Part shown: positions 35,291 to 48,015 of the stretch, one piece after another | Numbering within the stretch: the first letter of the stretch is position 1 | How the letters are laid out: each line of letters opens with the position of its first letter | NCBI GenBank assembly: GCA_003586115.2 | Contig: QVOM02000034.1 | Span: 115,623,815-115,687,814, forward strand | Source of the DNA: Salvator merianae | Lineage: Eukaryota; Chordata; Lepidosauria; Squamata; Teiidae | DNA: 64,000 nt | Reading direction: 5' to 3' | Made by a program: the position numbers and the translations under genes | Notes under the pieces: generated by a model | Seen by the model: the letters and a program-made list of their open reading frames with translations, nothing else | Told to the model about the DNA's origin: nothing | Database searches by the model: none

Positions 35291-36086
35291 GAGTTGGCAG
35301 TTGCAAATGCTTCATGCACAGCAAACAATGGATCCTGGGTCCACCCAAGACCACCATATCACAGATACAACTCTCCATTGACCATCTTTGCAACCTAATG
35401 AGCAAATCTTTCTGTTTGGTCCCCTACTGAGGTCTCTTTTTCTGCCTCTTTGGGATGGCTGTAGATGTTACAAGCCTATCAGTCATCCCTTCTTGTTTTG
35501 CATCTTGCCTCATCAATGCTTATATGACTTAATGGTTCCCATCCGTTTTGTAGTGTCTAGACAGTTTGGACCATTCTGTCCTTGTTAGTGAGTGGGAGTA
35601 GGGTAGGTGGGCAAAGGTGTTTTGAGTTAATAACGTTACAATCTAAAAAAAAAAACACTTGAAAATCTATAAGATTGATATTTACAAAAGATAAGAACAT
35701 TTTTGCTCATTTAAACTTTTTTTTTTAAAAAAAAGTCACAAAACAAGGGGCAGCAAAAACAACCCTTCCAACCCCCTGGCCATCATCACTTGATTATTAC
35801 ATCCTCTGTTTTCCTGGGGGAGGGGGGGGGACATAAAACTTTATGCTTACATTCGGCGTCCATGCTTGTTCACCTCCCATTATTAGTCCTATGAGGGGTC
35901 CCATGGCACTGTTTGCCTAGCTGGGAGATCTACCCTTTTTGAGACCCCTCCTCCACGTAGATGTATTCCCGATTGTACTATGTTGGGTTGCAGTTGATAC
36001 AATGTTTTTTTTTCTATCAGTTGCATTTGGTAAGGCTATTACAGCCAGCTGGCCATTTGTTGAATCTTTGCCCTTAGCTAGCTAGC

Positions 36087-36128
36087 TTCCTTCCTTCCTT
36101 CCTTCCTTCCTTCCTTCCTTCCTTCCTT
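36087..36128 (+). repeat. (TTCC)n microsatellite
   Basis: Ten or so uninterrupted TTCC units immediately before the L1 ORF2 remnant. Confidence 0.98.
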
Positions 36129-36129
36129 G

Positions 36130-37650
36130 GCTATCAAGATACTGACTAGGAATGTTAACAGGCTCAATAACATGACCAAAAGACATAAACTGCACACTTT
36201 CATAAGACAGAACTGGCCCCACTTTTTTTCTCCTCCAGGACACTCACTGCACTCATGAAGCTGGGAAAATATTCAATCACTCTTTCCTCTCTCGTGCTTA
36301 TATAACCTCAGGGTTCTCTAAATCCAGAGAAGTTGCTGTCTTTATTGACCCTAATATCCTATTCCTGCTGGATAAATTCAAAGAAAATCCCAAGGGCTGC
36401 TTTTTATTTCTAGGTTGTTCTCTCTATGGACAATAGTTAACTTTGGCCAATATCTATACCCCCAGTCACTCCCCATTTTCATATCTACACAACATTTTGC
36501 TCAAATTATCTGTCTTTGCTTCTGGTGAGGTTTTAATTGCAAGAGACTCTCAACTTGACCGCAAACAATTATCCCCCACCTCTAACATCACAAGATGTAA
36601 AGACACTAATAAGCTATTGGAGGAATTCCATTTAGTTGACACCATTCTCTGCAACATGAAACTAGAGCATACACATTCTACTCAGCCAGGTTCAACTCTT
36701 ATTCTAGACTAGACTATATTCTCCTCAGTAAATGTCTAGCTCACACTCTTATTGGCCTACCTCTCTATTAAATCTAGACTTTAAACTCCTACCTAATATT
36801 TTGGTTCAGAGAATTGACACCTTTATCAATGGACATACTGAGGAAGAACAATTTGGCTTTATGCCTAACCAAGTAATTGCTGATCCCATATGCATTGCCC
36901 TAAATGCCATCTGCCACTTTAGACACAATAGCAAACTGCTAGCCCTGATGTGTTTAGATATATACAAAGTGTTCGACAGTGTAAATCATAATTTACTTAC
37001 TATGAACCAATGGAGTTTTAGTCCTAATTTTATCTCCTTTGTTCGCACTCTCTATTCTTCTTCTAATGCCCAATTGTGAATAAACAATATGTGCTCTAAC
37101 CCCTTTTGCCTATCTAAAGGTACTAGATAGGGCTATCGTCTCACTGACCCTTAAGGAGGAGCTGGGTGTGCATTCTGGGCTCCTGGTTAACTATGACAAG
37201 TCCAAGGTTCTGTTTCTTAATGTCCCCCCGCCTTTTCAAGAACGTTCTCACCAACTCAGGTATGGCTTAAGCATAGCCCATAAAAGACTGAAATACTTAA
37301 GGGTTTGGCTCCCCCAAAATCTAAATCATGCCCTGCAAGTTAATTATGTACAAGTTTGGGACAAATCTTTTAAACAGATGGCATGGTGGCAGAAACTTAA
37401 GCACCTTTCCCTGACTAGCTGTATTTGAGTGTACCCTCTTGGTTTGCTGAGACTGGGAATGATTTTCAGGAATATTTGGCCCAGGCTACCTACATTTTTT
37501 GTCAGCAATTTGTGCAAAAGGCACACAATTGTTCACATTGAATTGGATTCTGCACAGATTCTACAAGCCCTGCTATTTCCACAACATTTACAGAACCCAC
37601 CTCCTTTGAAGGTAGTCCTGCAGTGTATACTCCTGTTACAAAACTTGTAA
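36130..37650 (+). pseudogene. L1 ORF2 remnant (endonuclease and reverse transcriptase pieces)
   Basis: The N-terminal piece resembles the APE-type endonuclease: RNVNRLNN, LQDTHCTH, then ANIYTPS. After a deletion near 36720 it resumes in the reverse transcriptase: SLLNLDFKLLPNIL, EEEQFGFMPNQ, LMCLDIYKVFDSVN. A second deletion near 37080-37150 removes the FADD catalytic block. It then continues with SGLLVNYDKSKVLFLN and YLRVWLPQN. Several frameshifts are present. Confidence 0.85.
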
Positions 37651-37926
37651 TATGGAGTTCTTGTGTAACTTGGTGCTTCTAGCAGCCAGAATGAACTAGC
37701 CTTCACTAAGGAAATCTAGATTAGTTTTTGTGCAGAGTCTGCTTATAGAAAGACCCATATCTTTAGATGTAAAGTGTAGTATATGTACAGTCTGCAACAA
37801 TTTTCAAATAAAATAGTAAAAAGGTATAAACAGAGTTCACTTAGTACCTTCTGACAATATAGCAGTAACTCCAGTATTTGAAAAGGCGGTTACTTTTACA
37901 TACTTGGCATTTCAGTTATATTCTAA

Positions 37927-38443
37927 GGGTCTGTTCGCACTTAGCAAGTGGTATGTTTCAGGACGCATGCTAGAACGCAGGATCCGCACTTGTGAACAGC
38001 CCCAGCTGAGCCAAAATCTACCAAAGCCCACCTGATGCTTACCTGAATCCAACCAGCTGTGGTCAACTAATTTGTAGTCTCCAACCCAACCTGCGTGATC
38101 AGATGAGGATCAGGGAAGGTACATTTGCACTATTTCCATGTTCAAAATGGAGGTGGGGCGGGGCTGTCGGGGCCACGCAGGCGCAGTCTGATAGTTCGCA
38201 CCCCGGTTCGGACCTCGGGGTCCGGACTCTGGTGGCTTTTCAGACACAGGTTTGAACACAGACCCTCTGAGTTCAAACACAGCTATTGAACTAGTATGCT
38301 CCCATTCACACTGTGTCCAGTGCTGGTTGGCTTGTGGAGTGTTCCAGTGCTGACAGGTGCGAAGACCTCTCCCTGTATCCGAACCCTACCAGCCCGAACC
38401 ATGCTAGTTATACTGTTATACCATTGTAAGTGCAAACAGGCCC
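37927..38443 (-). mobile_element. Complete 517-bp Harbinger-like MITE with TAA target duplication
   Basis: The left end GGGTCTGTTCGCACTTAGC and right end, reading inward GGGCCTGTTTGCACTTACA, form inverted repeats. TAA flanks both sides (37924-37926 and 38444-38446), as expected for TWA-specific PIF/Harbinger transposition. No transposase is encoded. Minus is relative to the related copy at 17728. Confidence 0.85.
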
Positions 38444-38446
38444 TAA

Positions 38447-39009
38447 GCTCTGTACTCCTTAGAGTGTTTTAGATCTACAAAGTAATCACTGTAAGGTACA
38501 GCTGCATAAAGAACTTCAATATGGGAAGTGAGCCAATGAGTCATTCATTCATCTTATGCCAGCTAATCACTTTTCCCTGAAAAATAAATTGCATAGAGGA
38601 ATGGGTTGCCTTTGCCAATTTGTTTTATCTCAGAAATCATTTAAATATGGCTGTTATAAAACACAAAGAATGTTTTCACAGCACACTGCAGGAACAACAG
38701 ACTTTACTCATCCAACTGCTTGACTACAATCAATTTGCACTGAACTTTTCTTGGAGAATTATTTGCTTATGTAGAAGCAATCCCAGCTTGCTTCAGCAGA
38801 GGGAGAGCTGAGATCACACATCTGCATTCCATTGCTGCATCTTGTCCCAGAACTGCTTTAGCAGCTAATAATTTTACTTGGCAAGGAGCATTTATATAAT
38901 TATGAGTAATAATTGTCTGCATTCAATTTCATTCGTCTTCTGTATCAATTCTTTTTTCTCAGGGCCTGCACAAGATGTTTTAAAGCTTTGAACAGTTGAC
39001 TATTGTGAA
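38447..39009. other. Intergenic, nothing recognised
   Basis: AT-rich DNA without a conserved frame, terminal repeat or RNA fold that I can identify. Confidence 0.4.
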
Positions 39010-39260
39010 AACAGGGTGCTGGACGATGGGCCCCTGGTATGATCCAGCAGGACATTTCTTGTGATTTTATTTACTGCCTGTCATTCATTACCATTGCTTC
39101 CAAAACCAGAGAGAGCCATATTTGGCATAGGAGGTGTTATGCCTCTAATGGCAAACTGCTGGCAGAGTGTCAGCATAGCAAATTGTTGTGCTCATGCCCT
39201 CCTGATGGATTTCCATATTCAGCTGGTTGGCTACACTGAGATTAGGCTGTCCCAGATGGC
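39010..39260. repeat. SINE/LINE-derived repeat
   Basis: Begins 'gctggacgatgggcccctggtatgatccagcaggac', matching the common amniote repeat 'ctggactagatgggcctttggtctgatccagcaggg'. It is followed by 'gttatgcctctaatggcaaactgctggcagag'. Related to 23640-23880. Confidence 0.55.
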
Positions 39261-39497
39261 AAGTGGTAATGTGGGATCTAAAGATCCTGTAATTGACTCT
39301 TACTGTGCCCGCTGCCAGACAGGAGGAGCAATCACTATCTTTTGACAGCTTTCAGAATCATTTCTCTTGGAGCTACCAGAAGCCAACTAGGCACCCTCCT
39401 GTTTCCCTTTTTTCCCCACACACTTGGCTGGTTTCTGATAATGTAGCCCCAAGCAAGCTGATTCCAAAAGTTGTCAACAGACACGAAGGTAAGCATT

Positions 39498-39621
39498 GCT
39501 ATTATGGGCAAACCCACCATCATTGATGGGTTACCCATAATAGCAGTATTACACAGTTTCATTCCCTTAAAGCAGCACTGTATTGGGAATGCCAGGAGAA
39601 TGTCTGGCATTTCCAGTATAG
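39498..39621. repeat. Paired hairpins, probable MITE fragment
   Basis: GCTATTATGGGCAAACCCA...TGGGTTACCCATAATAGC forms one stem at 39498-39544. TGGGAATGCCAG/CTGGCATTTCCA forms another near 39583-39618. Likely a small palindromic element; no flanking duplication was resolved. Confidence 0.55.
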
Positions 39622-39769
39622 TGCCACGAGTGTGGGAAGATATCGTACATCTGGAGACAGCCTTAGTCTACTAGTACAATCCAGCAGGACATTATTTAAG
39701 GTCTTGGAAGCTCCCTATGGTTCGTATAGATAGGTGGAGCTAGCCAGTGAAGGTCAGGAATGGAATTCC

Positions 39770-40440
39770 AGCTTATATGCTTAGTTGATGCTGTCTCACG
39801 CAAGCCTCAACACCATGCTTCAGAACCCTCTTTGGACTTGACCATTATTTCTTCCTAAGAATTGGGACTGGCTGTGACAACTTTAGATATCGTTAATCCT
39901 TTACAGGAGGAACTGCATGCACACTTGCCCAAAAACTCTTGATATGCTGCCAATACTTCTATGTCGCCAATGTGAAGACAATAAGCTTTATATTCCTCAG
40001 GCATTGTGATCCAAAGTCCTCCGGTTTTATCATAGCAGTCCTACTGCTGGACATTTGGAATTCTTGAAAACTCTCCTGACTCCAAAAAACTCTATTGGTA
40101 TCCTGGCATGTGCAAAGTCATTGAAACCTATGCCCGCTCCTGACCACATCCAAAACTGTTCCTACGAAACCTGAAGGACTATTAACAGCCTCTTCCTACC
40201 CCTTTTTGCTCATGGGAAGTCATTTCAATGGACTTTATTGCCGATCTTCCTTCTTTTGGATTTACAGTTATTTGGACTGTACTTGATCACTTTTCCCATA
40301 TGGCTCATTTCATTGCCAGCAACCCAATTCCATCTGCACCCAGTTGACCAAACTCTTCATGGAACACCTTCATTGGGTGCCTGTTCCAAACACACCATGT
40401 GCATTCACAGCAGTGCCATAGCACTGTGTTTGTGACACTT
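39770..40440 (+). pseudogene. Ty3/gypsy retrotransposon relic (RNase H end and integrase)
   Basis: ADAVSRKPQ corresponds to the ADALSRKP motif closing the RNase H region of chromovirus-type gypsy pol. Downstream, in broken frames, PTAGH (integrase zinc-finger spacing) and MDFIADLPSFG...HFSHMAHFIA match the integrase catalytic core with its first Asp. Stops and frameshifts are frequent and no LTRs were found, so this is an inactive fragment. Confidence 0.8.
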
Positions 40441-40740
40441 CCCCCTCATGTTAGGGAACTCCAAGTCTTCAGCACTACAGAAAGGTTGGGAGGGAGAAGG
40501 AAAGAGGAGGTGAACCTGAAGTATGTGCTGTCCCTGGATCTTCCTTAGAATTAGGGCAGCCTTGCCTTGACCATGCTGAGGAACCACATGTTCCACCTGC
40601 AAGGGAGAAGACAGGTGGAAATGGTTTCAGTTGCCAAGGCAACTGGCCCTTCCCCACCTGTCCCAGGTTCCAGTGCAACCTGACAGCTAGAGCCTGAGTT
40701 GGAACAGGAGCCTCACCCTGGTTTTTCACAGCCCTAGGGT

Positions 40741-41590
40741 GTGGGTGGTAATGGTTCTGCTCCCCAGAAAGAACCAGCAACAGCAGAACAATCACCAACC
40801 TTGAAGAAAGAGCATTACGAGAGCCCCAAGGGTAGAGCTGTGTGGAGGCATTTTGAGCTCTGCCATGATGCTCCGAACTACGCTGCCTTCAACTGTAAGG
40901 CATGGGTCAGGGGGAGCAGAACATCAAGTGTCTTGGCACCATGGCACTGATGAGGTATCTGTGGAAGCACCACCCTGGCATCCTTCCCCCTGCTGATAGT
41001 ACTAGGCTTGGCATGCCAGCAACTAGCACAACTGGTACTGCATTTGCCACCCAGCAGACTCAGTTGCTGGAGCAGCGGTTGCAGCATTCAGGGTGTGACT
41101 AGGGTGACCACAATCTCTCCTTACCTAGACCATTGCAGAGATGATCACCTTTGATGATCAGCCACTGTCAACTTTCACCTACTGCTCTATTGGGTTGCCC
41201 CAAATATCAAATAATCTCACGCACCATGTTCAACAGGACTGTGGTGGGCTCCCTATTTGCTGAAGGCATAGAGGCCATGCAGGAGCAGATGTCACATACT
41301 GCCATCCAGTCCTGTGTCTACCGTGCATTTCACTGCTTATCCTTTCTGTCCCTGCACACTGCTGGGGAAAGGAGAGGGTGAAGATTCAGCCAATGCTGGT
41401 GATTCAGCTACTTCTTCAGCAGTGAGGCCTCTTCGTCTTTACAACACAAGTGGACAACACCACTACCCTTCCACAATCAAGTCCTACTGCATTACTGTCA
41501 CTTACCCCAAGCACAGAAGGACTGAGGAGACTAATGGTTGTTTGCAGCACACCAGTCCTTCAACCAAAAGACATTGTTATTAAGGTGATT
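40741..41590 (+). pseudogene. hAT-family transposase relic with BED zinc finger (ZBED-like)
   Basis: RAVWRHFELCHDAPNYAAFNC and a later, frame-shifted GTMALMRYLWKHHPG correspond to a BED finger (VWxHF...C..C...L..HL...HP). Further on, ITFDDQPLSTF and PKYQIISRTMFNRTVV match the conserved 'DDQPFS' and 'PRYKIPSRxxFSRT' blocks of hAT transposases. CITVTYPKH may be the start of the catalytic region. Multiple frame breaks; the C-terminal dimerisation domain is not seen. Confidence 0.8.
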
Positions 41591-41990
41591 GACTGACGGG
41601 GCCCTGCAGACACTAGCTTGAGCATTCTTTACTTCCTCTGTAAAAGGAAATTCATCTTTCACCCTCCCTCCCTTGGTTCTGCCTCTCTCTCTGCGTCCCT
41701 GCCTCTACTCACTGTCTGTAACCCACCTACCTTCCCTCCTTCCCTCCATCATTTCTGTCTTTCTCCTTCTCTCGCTGGCATCATTCTTCACTAACAATTC
41801 CTTTCACCATCCTTCCTTCCCTACCTTCCTTCTTTCTGACCCTAGCTATCCCACCCTTCCTCCTTCTCTATAACCATCCCTCCTATGATACCACCCTCCC
41901 TTCAAATATGTCCTTATATCTTACTTTCTGTCTTCCCACCTTCACTTATTGCTTGCTTGCTTGCTTCATCCCCTCCTATTCTCCTTCAGT

Positions 41991-42075
41991 TTCTTTCTTT
42001 CTTTCCTTCTTTCCTTCCTTCTTTCTTTCTTTCTTTCTTTCTTTCTCTCTCTCTCTCTCTCTCCCCCCCCCCCCC
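41991..42075 (+). repeat. (TTTC)n-(CT)n-(C)n compound microsatellite
   Basis: TTTC/TTCC units grade into CT dinucleotides and end in a run of 13 C. A wider pyrimidine-rich tract starts at about 41640. The long open frame across this tract is compositional. Confidence 0.95.
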
Positions 42076-45000
42076 AGGCTGTGTTCCAACGTGGCATTTA
42101 ATCATTTTACAGGTTGTCTTCAGTTCCCGCTGGCCCGACATGATCTTGCCTTTCCGTAGTTTTTCTGGACTAAATTGGAGAAATCCGGACTACTTTGCAC
42201 TCGGATTTAATGAGTTCTCAAGCTGTTCCAGATTTCTAGCCTGCTTTACTTTCCGATGTGAGCACACAGAAGGAGACTATTTGGGAGGGACTGTACTTTT
42301 TTGGGGTGTGTGCAGCGGGAGGGCTTCCCAATTCCTGCTGTCCAATAACAGAGTTTGTGGGTGGGCAGGAATCACAGTAGTTCCTTCCAGCTCCATTATC
42401 CCCCCTTCGCCCACTGCCAGGAGAAAAGAAAACCGTCCTCCATTTTACTTTGCTAAACTGCGGTCCTTTCTCTTCCTTTATCCCCCATTCAACACTGTCA
42501 GGAAGAAATTAAAGGCTTCCTCCACTTCCGTCTGCTGATTAAACCAAAAAACAGACTGCACTTGTTTGGGGGTGCAGTCCTCTTGTCCCAACAAAGAACC
42601 CACTCAGTATCAGTTTTGCCGTCAACAGCAGATAGCTACATAGTGGGACACATACCACTGTGGATGTCTCGGGGGGAGGTGAGGCATTTGCTGGCCATTA
42701 ACTACACTATCATGATAATCGAGCCCCACACGTTTTCCCCCCATGTTTCCCCCTCTTCACGGACCTCTCCCTGCTTTTGCGCTACTCTTAAATTGCGCAA
42801 TTGTGAAAAAGTGAAATTGCAATAGAGCAGAAATCACCGCCTGCCCTTTAAGAAGCTTTATTGTGTGGTACAAGTAGTATTAAAGTCTGCTTGTGTAGAT
42901 ACAGGCTGGAGGGGTAGAAGAAGCAAATGGTAAATGGCTAGTAATGCTGTCAAGTGAATCCATGTTCTGAAATGGCACAAGGGACATACAGTGGATGGAG
43001 CTTGACTTTCCCACCCCTGTGAAGTCACGATTTGAGTGTTGAGACTTCAGTCAATCACTGACTGCACAGGGAGGGGAATCTAGCGAGGGGTGGATGCAGG
43101 AAATGTATGGTTTCCCCGTGCCAAGCACGGGAAACATCAGTGTGAGAATGAGCAAGTCCTAATTGAGTCCATGTTAAATTGCAAATGTGGGAACGATAGG
43201 AAGACGAACTCAGTCCTCATACTCTGCCGATATGAATTAAATTTACGATGTCGGACCACGCCCCTAGCTCCTTTTCAGATTCACAAAGCCACTTTTGTGT
43301 GCTAAAGCAACTGGTGGAAGGTAGTGTGGGGGGGGAGGAGGTTAGAGACTGTTTGCGCCACTTCTGAGGGCAATGTTAATCCCCTCTGTTGGCTTCAGTG
43401 TAGAAATACTGTATGCTTGTGTATTTCCACACTTTAGTCCACAGAGAGGATCTGCTGTGCAGTTGGTCCACGCTCAACATTGCCGTCAGACTGGGGAGGC
43501 GGCAGCAAAAGCCCCCACAAGCCTCACAAAACAGAGGCAACAGCAGTACAAGGGAAAAGGGCATTTGAGCCACAGTGCAGGTGGGAGGGGCAGGGGGGTC
43601 CTACTGTAGTCCCCAAGCCTCTTTCCATACTCCTAAGAAGAATTCCTCTCCTTCTCTTCCTTCCTGCTTTCAACAAGGGTGCAGCCCTGACTTGGCTTGG
43701 AATGTCAATTCTCCTCCTCCTCTTTCCTGCTTTCAGCAAGGCTGCCCACTGGCACTCAACTGACTTTTAAGAAAAGGAAGAAAAAAACGGAGCTGAAATG
43801 GGGCTGAAATGGGGCAAGCAGCTGAAAGTTTTGTACAGCCACTTTAGCACAAATACACATTCTCACATCGTCTGCCATGGCATCTGCCCCTCTTTCTCTT
43901 CCTCCTCCTGCCAGCAGACTTTTCTCCCATGTTTTAACAGAGATTTTAGCATTTAAAAAATTAGAAGTATTTCTAGATTTCCTGGTGCTCACATAAATTC
44001 AATAAAAAGGAAAATCTAGAATGTGCGTGGAAACACCTCTTTCACGTTTTGTTGTGGGCTACAGCTCAGAGTTTGGGGACATTTTTCAGATTGGCAGGAA
44101 ACTTCAACATATAATTTATTTGGGAGAATTTCTTGATCATCTGGAGCTCTTGATTATGGAATAAAAAAGGAAATCTGAGACATGTCCAGAAATATCCTCA
44201 ATATCTGCCCCTGGGGATGACAAGCCGATAACCCACTCTGTACAGTACTTGCCACATTCAGGTACCTGTGCTGTTGCTGTGTGAATGAACAGTAGATGGG
44301 TCACCATCTGCCCAGGCTCATTAAGCAATGTGAAGAAACTGCCTACTTACGGAGCCATTTCCTGTGCATTGCTAGAAGGCCTAGGTGGGAACTTTGAAAC
44401 CAGGGAATTTCTGTTCCCCAGCTATGATGTTTGTGAGGGAAGGATGTCTCTGAGGTGAGGCCCTGTGCTCCTGCCCCTCAAATGCCTTCTTTTGCCTCCA
44501 TGCAGAGGCAAAAGAAAAGCTAATCTTGCTAAGGGAATATTACTCAAGTATCCTTCTCAAACTTCCTCCAGGACTTCTTCTTACTGTCCTCAAAAAGGAC
44601 TATCCTGAAAAGTTGACCACCTTCTTGGGAGGTTTGTGCTGCATTCACAAGAGCTGCCAATGGGACAACTCATTGCTAGCAACGTGGCAAATTCTCTGCG
44701 CAGACATTAAAAAGCCCACGCAGATGCCCACAGCTCTGGAGTGGCTTTTCCAAACCACCAAAATGAAGCTGAACCCAGAATTCTAGGCTCAAAAGCTGAA
44801 AGTGCAGCCAAAACTAATAAGGACCAGATGGGTAGCCTGAACTCCACCCACACAGGTTCTGTGTGGTCTCTGAGCCCAAATGCTGGCCTAAGGATAACCT
44901 TTTTAGGGACACCCCAAGAGTGAGAAGCCCTGCTGTATTATGCCCCACACCAAGTGCATTATGGGTGAAAATTGGCCATCACTGGAGTATGGCTGTTTCC

Positions 45001-47835
45001 CAGCCCCAATCCTTAACTACATACATACAAAGTTTATTGCAGCCCAAAGACCTGAAGACTAACCCCTCAGAAACTGAAGGTTGCCTTTTTAACTGCATGT
45101 GAATGCAGCCTTATAACTTAGCTACATGGAAAGGCTATCCAAAACACGGCAATCTAAATTGTGCCAGTTGTTTTGGTGCTATTTTGCTAGGGTTGCAAGA
45201 TCCCATTGTTTCAGAAGAATACTATAAGATATGTATGCTATAAGGTACAGAAAACAGCCCAAACAGGATCTTAGCTAACATCATGCATATGGTGGCAAAC
45301 AGTATCTATAAAAAGGATTAGTGTAGTCTGCATAGACTTTGCATGGCATTTTCTTTTCAGTTCCTGGTTAGCTTATTTTACTATTTGTGTAGGAGTACCA
45401 CACTCCCACTTCAGTTCTATAATTAATCTTTAGCAAATCATTATGGCATTGAATCTTTTTCAGATGCCTCTCTCCTGGGCTTCTGCAGATGAATATATTC
45501 CTGCCCCAGAGCAGCTAAAATAAAAACGTGCTATCTCTGAATCAGAGAGCTGGCCAGGCTGATTTTAAGTCAGAAACTGCGCCTACTGCATTAATGGGTC
45601 CACTGTGCTGATCTCCACCTCACACCTGCTTGAGAAAAGATCTACAGAAAACCAGAGAGGAAGGGATGGGAAAGCAACAGAATAGGGAAATTATACAGAG
45701 AAGACAGTCACAGCTGTGGTTCTGTTTACAAGAATACATGCATTCTTCACAGTTTCTCTGGCAGGCCTTCCCACAGTAATTACTGTGGCACTAGCAAAAT
45801 GTTCATCATTATCATGTATAATGTCAACACAGAATGAGTACCTTTGCAGTAGAGGTGCAGCCTCTGTATTAGCCATCTAATCTAAGGAAAAACTCAAATG
45901 GAGTCAGTTGAAAGTTATTAAATATATAACTGACAAATTACTCTTTTCTGTAAGAAATGTTATTTGGGCAAACCTAGACCCAAAGGTTATATAACTGTAG
46001 ATGAATCTGGCTGTGTGCACTATTCTCTTTCCAATAATTTTTAGTCAATGTTTTTTAGCTTGTATATCTGTATCTGGTGATAAATATCTGACACTCAGGT
46101 GGATCTGTGACCACAATGAAATTATTTATTAGCCTTCTCCCAAGACATCTGCTTTGGTCTACAAGTCTCATTGGCTCCTCACCAGCCATATTCAGGATTC
46201 AGAACTGTACAGCACTTAACAGTGGTGCTCGCCAGCAGGGGTGCTTCTGGCAACTTTTGTCCTGCAATCCCTCTGGTCATTCTTTTTGCTGCAACAGTCT
46301 GTCTACCTCGTGTCTAAAACACCTAAGAGCTGCAAGAATGAAAAGCAATAATAGTACTAGGGAAGTAATAATAGTAGTAATGGCTATCACGTGTATACAG
46401 TAAAACAAACAAACAAAAAAAGTGGCTGCTTAGAGGAGTTAGCATCTGCAAACTCATGCCTCTAATCCGCGTTAAAGGCCAGAAAATGCACTTTTAAAGG
46501 CCTTTAAAGTGAATTAGAAGTGGAACAGAAACACTACGGCCTGCATGTTACCACCTCTAAGCCCCTTTATTTCATGCACGTAGATGCAGCCTTATTTTCA
46601 TTGACAGTGTGGATTGAGGAAACAAAAATGTAATAACAGCAATGAGGAGGAGTGAACGTGCTTAGGTAGCCTCCCTTTAAGGGCATGTTCCCTATGTATT
46701 AAACAGAGGGTGTGACCACAGCCAGTATCCAAACCATGATCATTTGAGGATTGTTCACACCTAAAATACACATACTTCTTCACTTGGCAGAAGGCTGACC
46801 TATGCAAACTGATGAAAGGTTTACATTTATTTCTTTAGATGCTTCATGTGTTATCATTATCATATTTTAACAAAAATATGTGGGTTTTTTTTTTTTAGAA
46901 TGATCAATTTTGACACATTTTAGCCATTCTTATGGAAAATGCAAAGTTAACTGTTCAAGGAGCATAGATTTCAGTCTATAATCTGTTTTACAACTGATAG
47001 TGTTTCTGTTATGAGATCAGTGAGGTGATGTAAAGAAATTTCTTTCACATTGTTCTTATGACCTTGGCAAAAAGAAAAAAAGGTAGAGTACAGATTTCCA
47101 AAAGTAACCTCAAGAAGAGGTTTCTTAAAATAGCAAATCACTTACTATATTAAGCATATTCAGGAATAAAGAAAAAAAGCAGTTATTAAGGTGCTACCAG
47201 TATCATTACTTGCTTTTTTAAAACAGTGTATAAATGCAGGACAGTGAAAGACACCTATGTGTAATATGTTGGGTACAGTTTTAAAAATGTATTTATTTAT
47301 TTTTCCCAAAGAGCTCAAGATAGTGTGCACAGATCTGACTCATCAATTTTACCTTCTTAGCCACTGTCCTTGGAGAGAGATTAAGCTAAGGGATATGACT
47401 GGGCAAAAGTCATTAAGGAAGTTTCATGCTTGAATAGATATTTGCAACAAAGAATGGATCCAACACTCTAGACTCTGCCCCAGACTGGCAAATGTAATGC
47501 TTCCAGCACCATAATTATATACATCCATGATGCTAGATAATTATTTAGGGGGAGAGGGGTCTGGCTTAGATGGGGATCTTATCTTTGATTCTCCACAAAC
47601 TGCAGTGTGATCCACTGCAGATTGGGTCTCATTCCCTCCCGCCCTAGCTGCATTTTTTACTCTGTTGTCACTGCTATCAGGTTGTATCTTTCTTGACCAG
47701 TTTGCAGCATTCCTCATTAGTGTGATGGAGAAACGGAGTCAGAGCTGTTCTCCCATCTTATGCATGTATATGGTAAAACAACAGAGCCAGCTGCCTGAGT
47801 GGTAAGGCTGTTGTCAGTCATGTATAGGAGACTGG
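42076..47835. other. Intergenic stretch, no gene recognised
   Basis: I find no exon or conserved frame. A small 26-bp palindrome lies at 44489-44514 (CTTTTGCCTC...GAGGCAAAAG). GCAGCC|TTA ends near 45104 and 46590 suggest fragments of the GGCTGCAT-ended MITE family. The stretch 42080-43400 is moderately CpG-containing without a clear origin. Confidence 0.45.
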
Positions 47836-48015
47836 GGCCCTTTCTGCACTTGGCTTTATTCTGGACTATATCCCAGAATAGGGACCTACTATCCATATGC
47901 TAGCACAGATTATAGCAGGCCCCAGGTGGGACCTGCCATAGTTCATAATAGCATGCAGATGGCAGATACCTATTCCAAGATATAATCTGGAATAAGGTCA
48001 GGTACAGAAAGGGCC
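47836..48015. mobile_element. 180-bp MITE with about 60-bp terminal inverted repeats
   Basis: GGCCCTTTCTGCACTTGGC at the left and, inward from the right, GGCCCTTTCTGTACCTGAC continue as imperfect inverted repeats past the TATTCTGGA..TATATC segment. Flanked by TGG on both sides (47833-47835, 48016-48018). Termini resemble the 54255 family. Confidence 0.8.

Larger units (their letters stand above)
34495..37830 (+). mobile_element. Decayed L1 LINE with ORF1 and ORF2 remnants
   Basis: L1 ORF1 and ORF2 pieces occur in the correct order on one strand, ending near an AATAAA-containing A-rich segment at about 37806-37830. Large internal deletions and many stops make it inactive. The 5' limit is uncertain and no target duplication was found. 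L1 retrotransposes by target-primed reverse transcription using the ORF2 endonuclease and reverse transcriptase. Confidence 0.85.

Noticed and set aside
41885..42538. 217-residue plus-strand frame
   Set aside because: Begins in a pyrimidine microsatellite and its Ser/Leu/Pro composition reflects the CT repeats.
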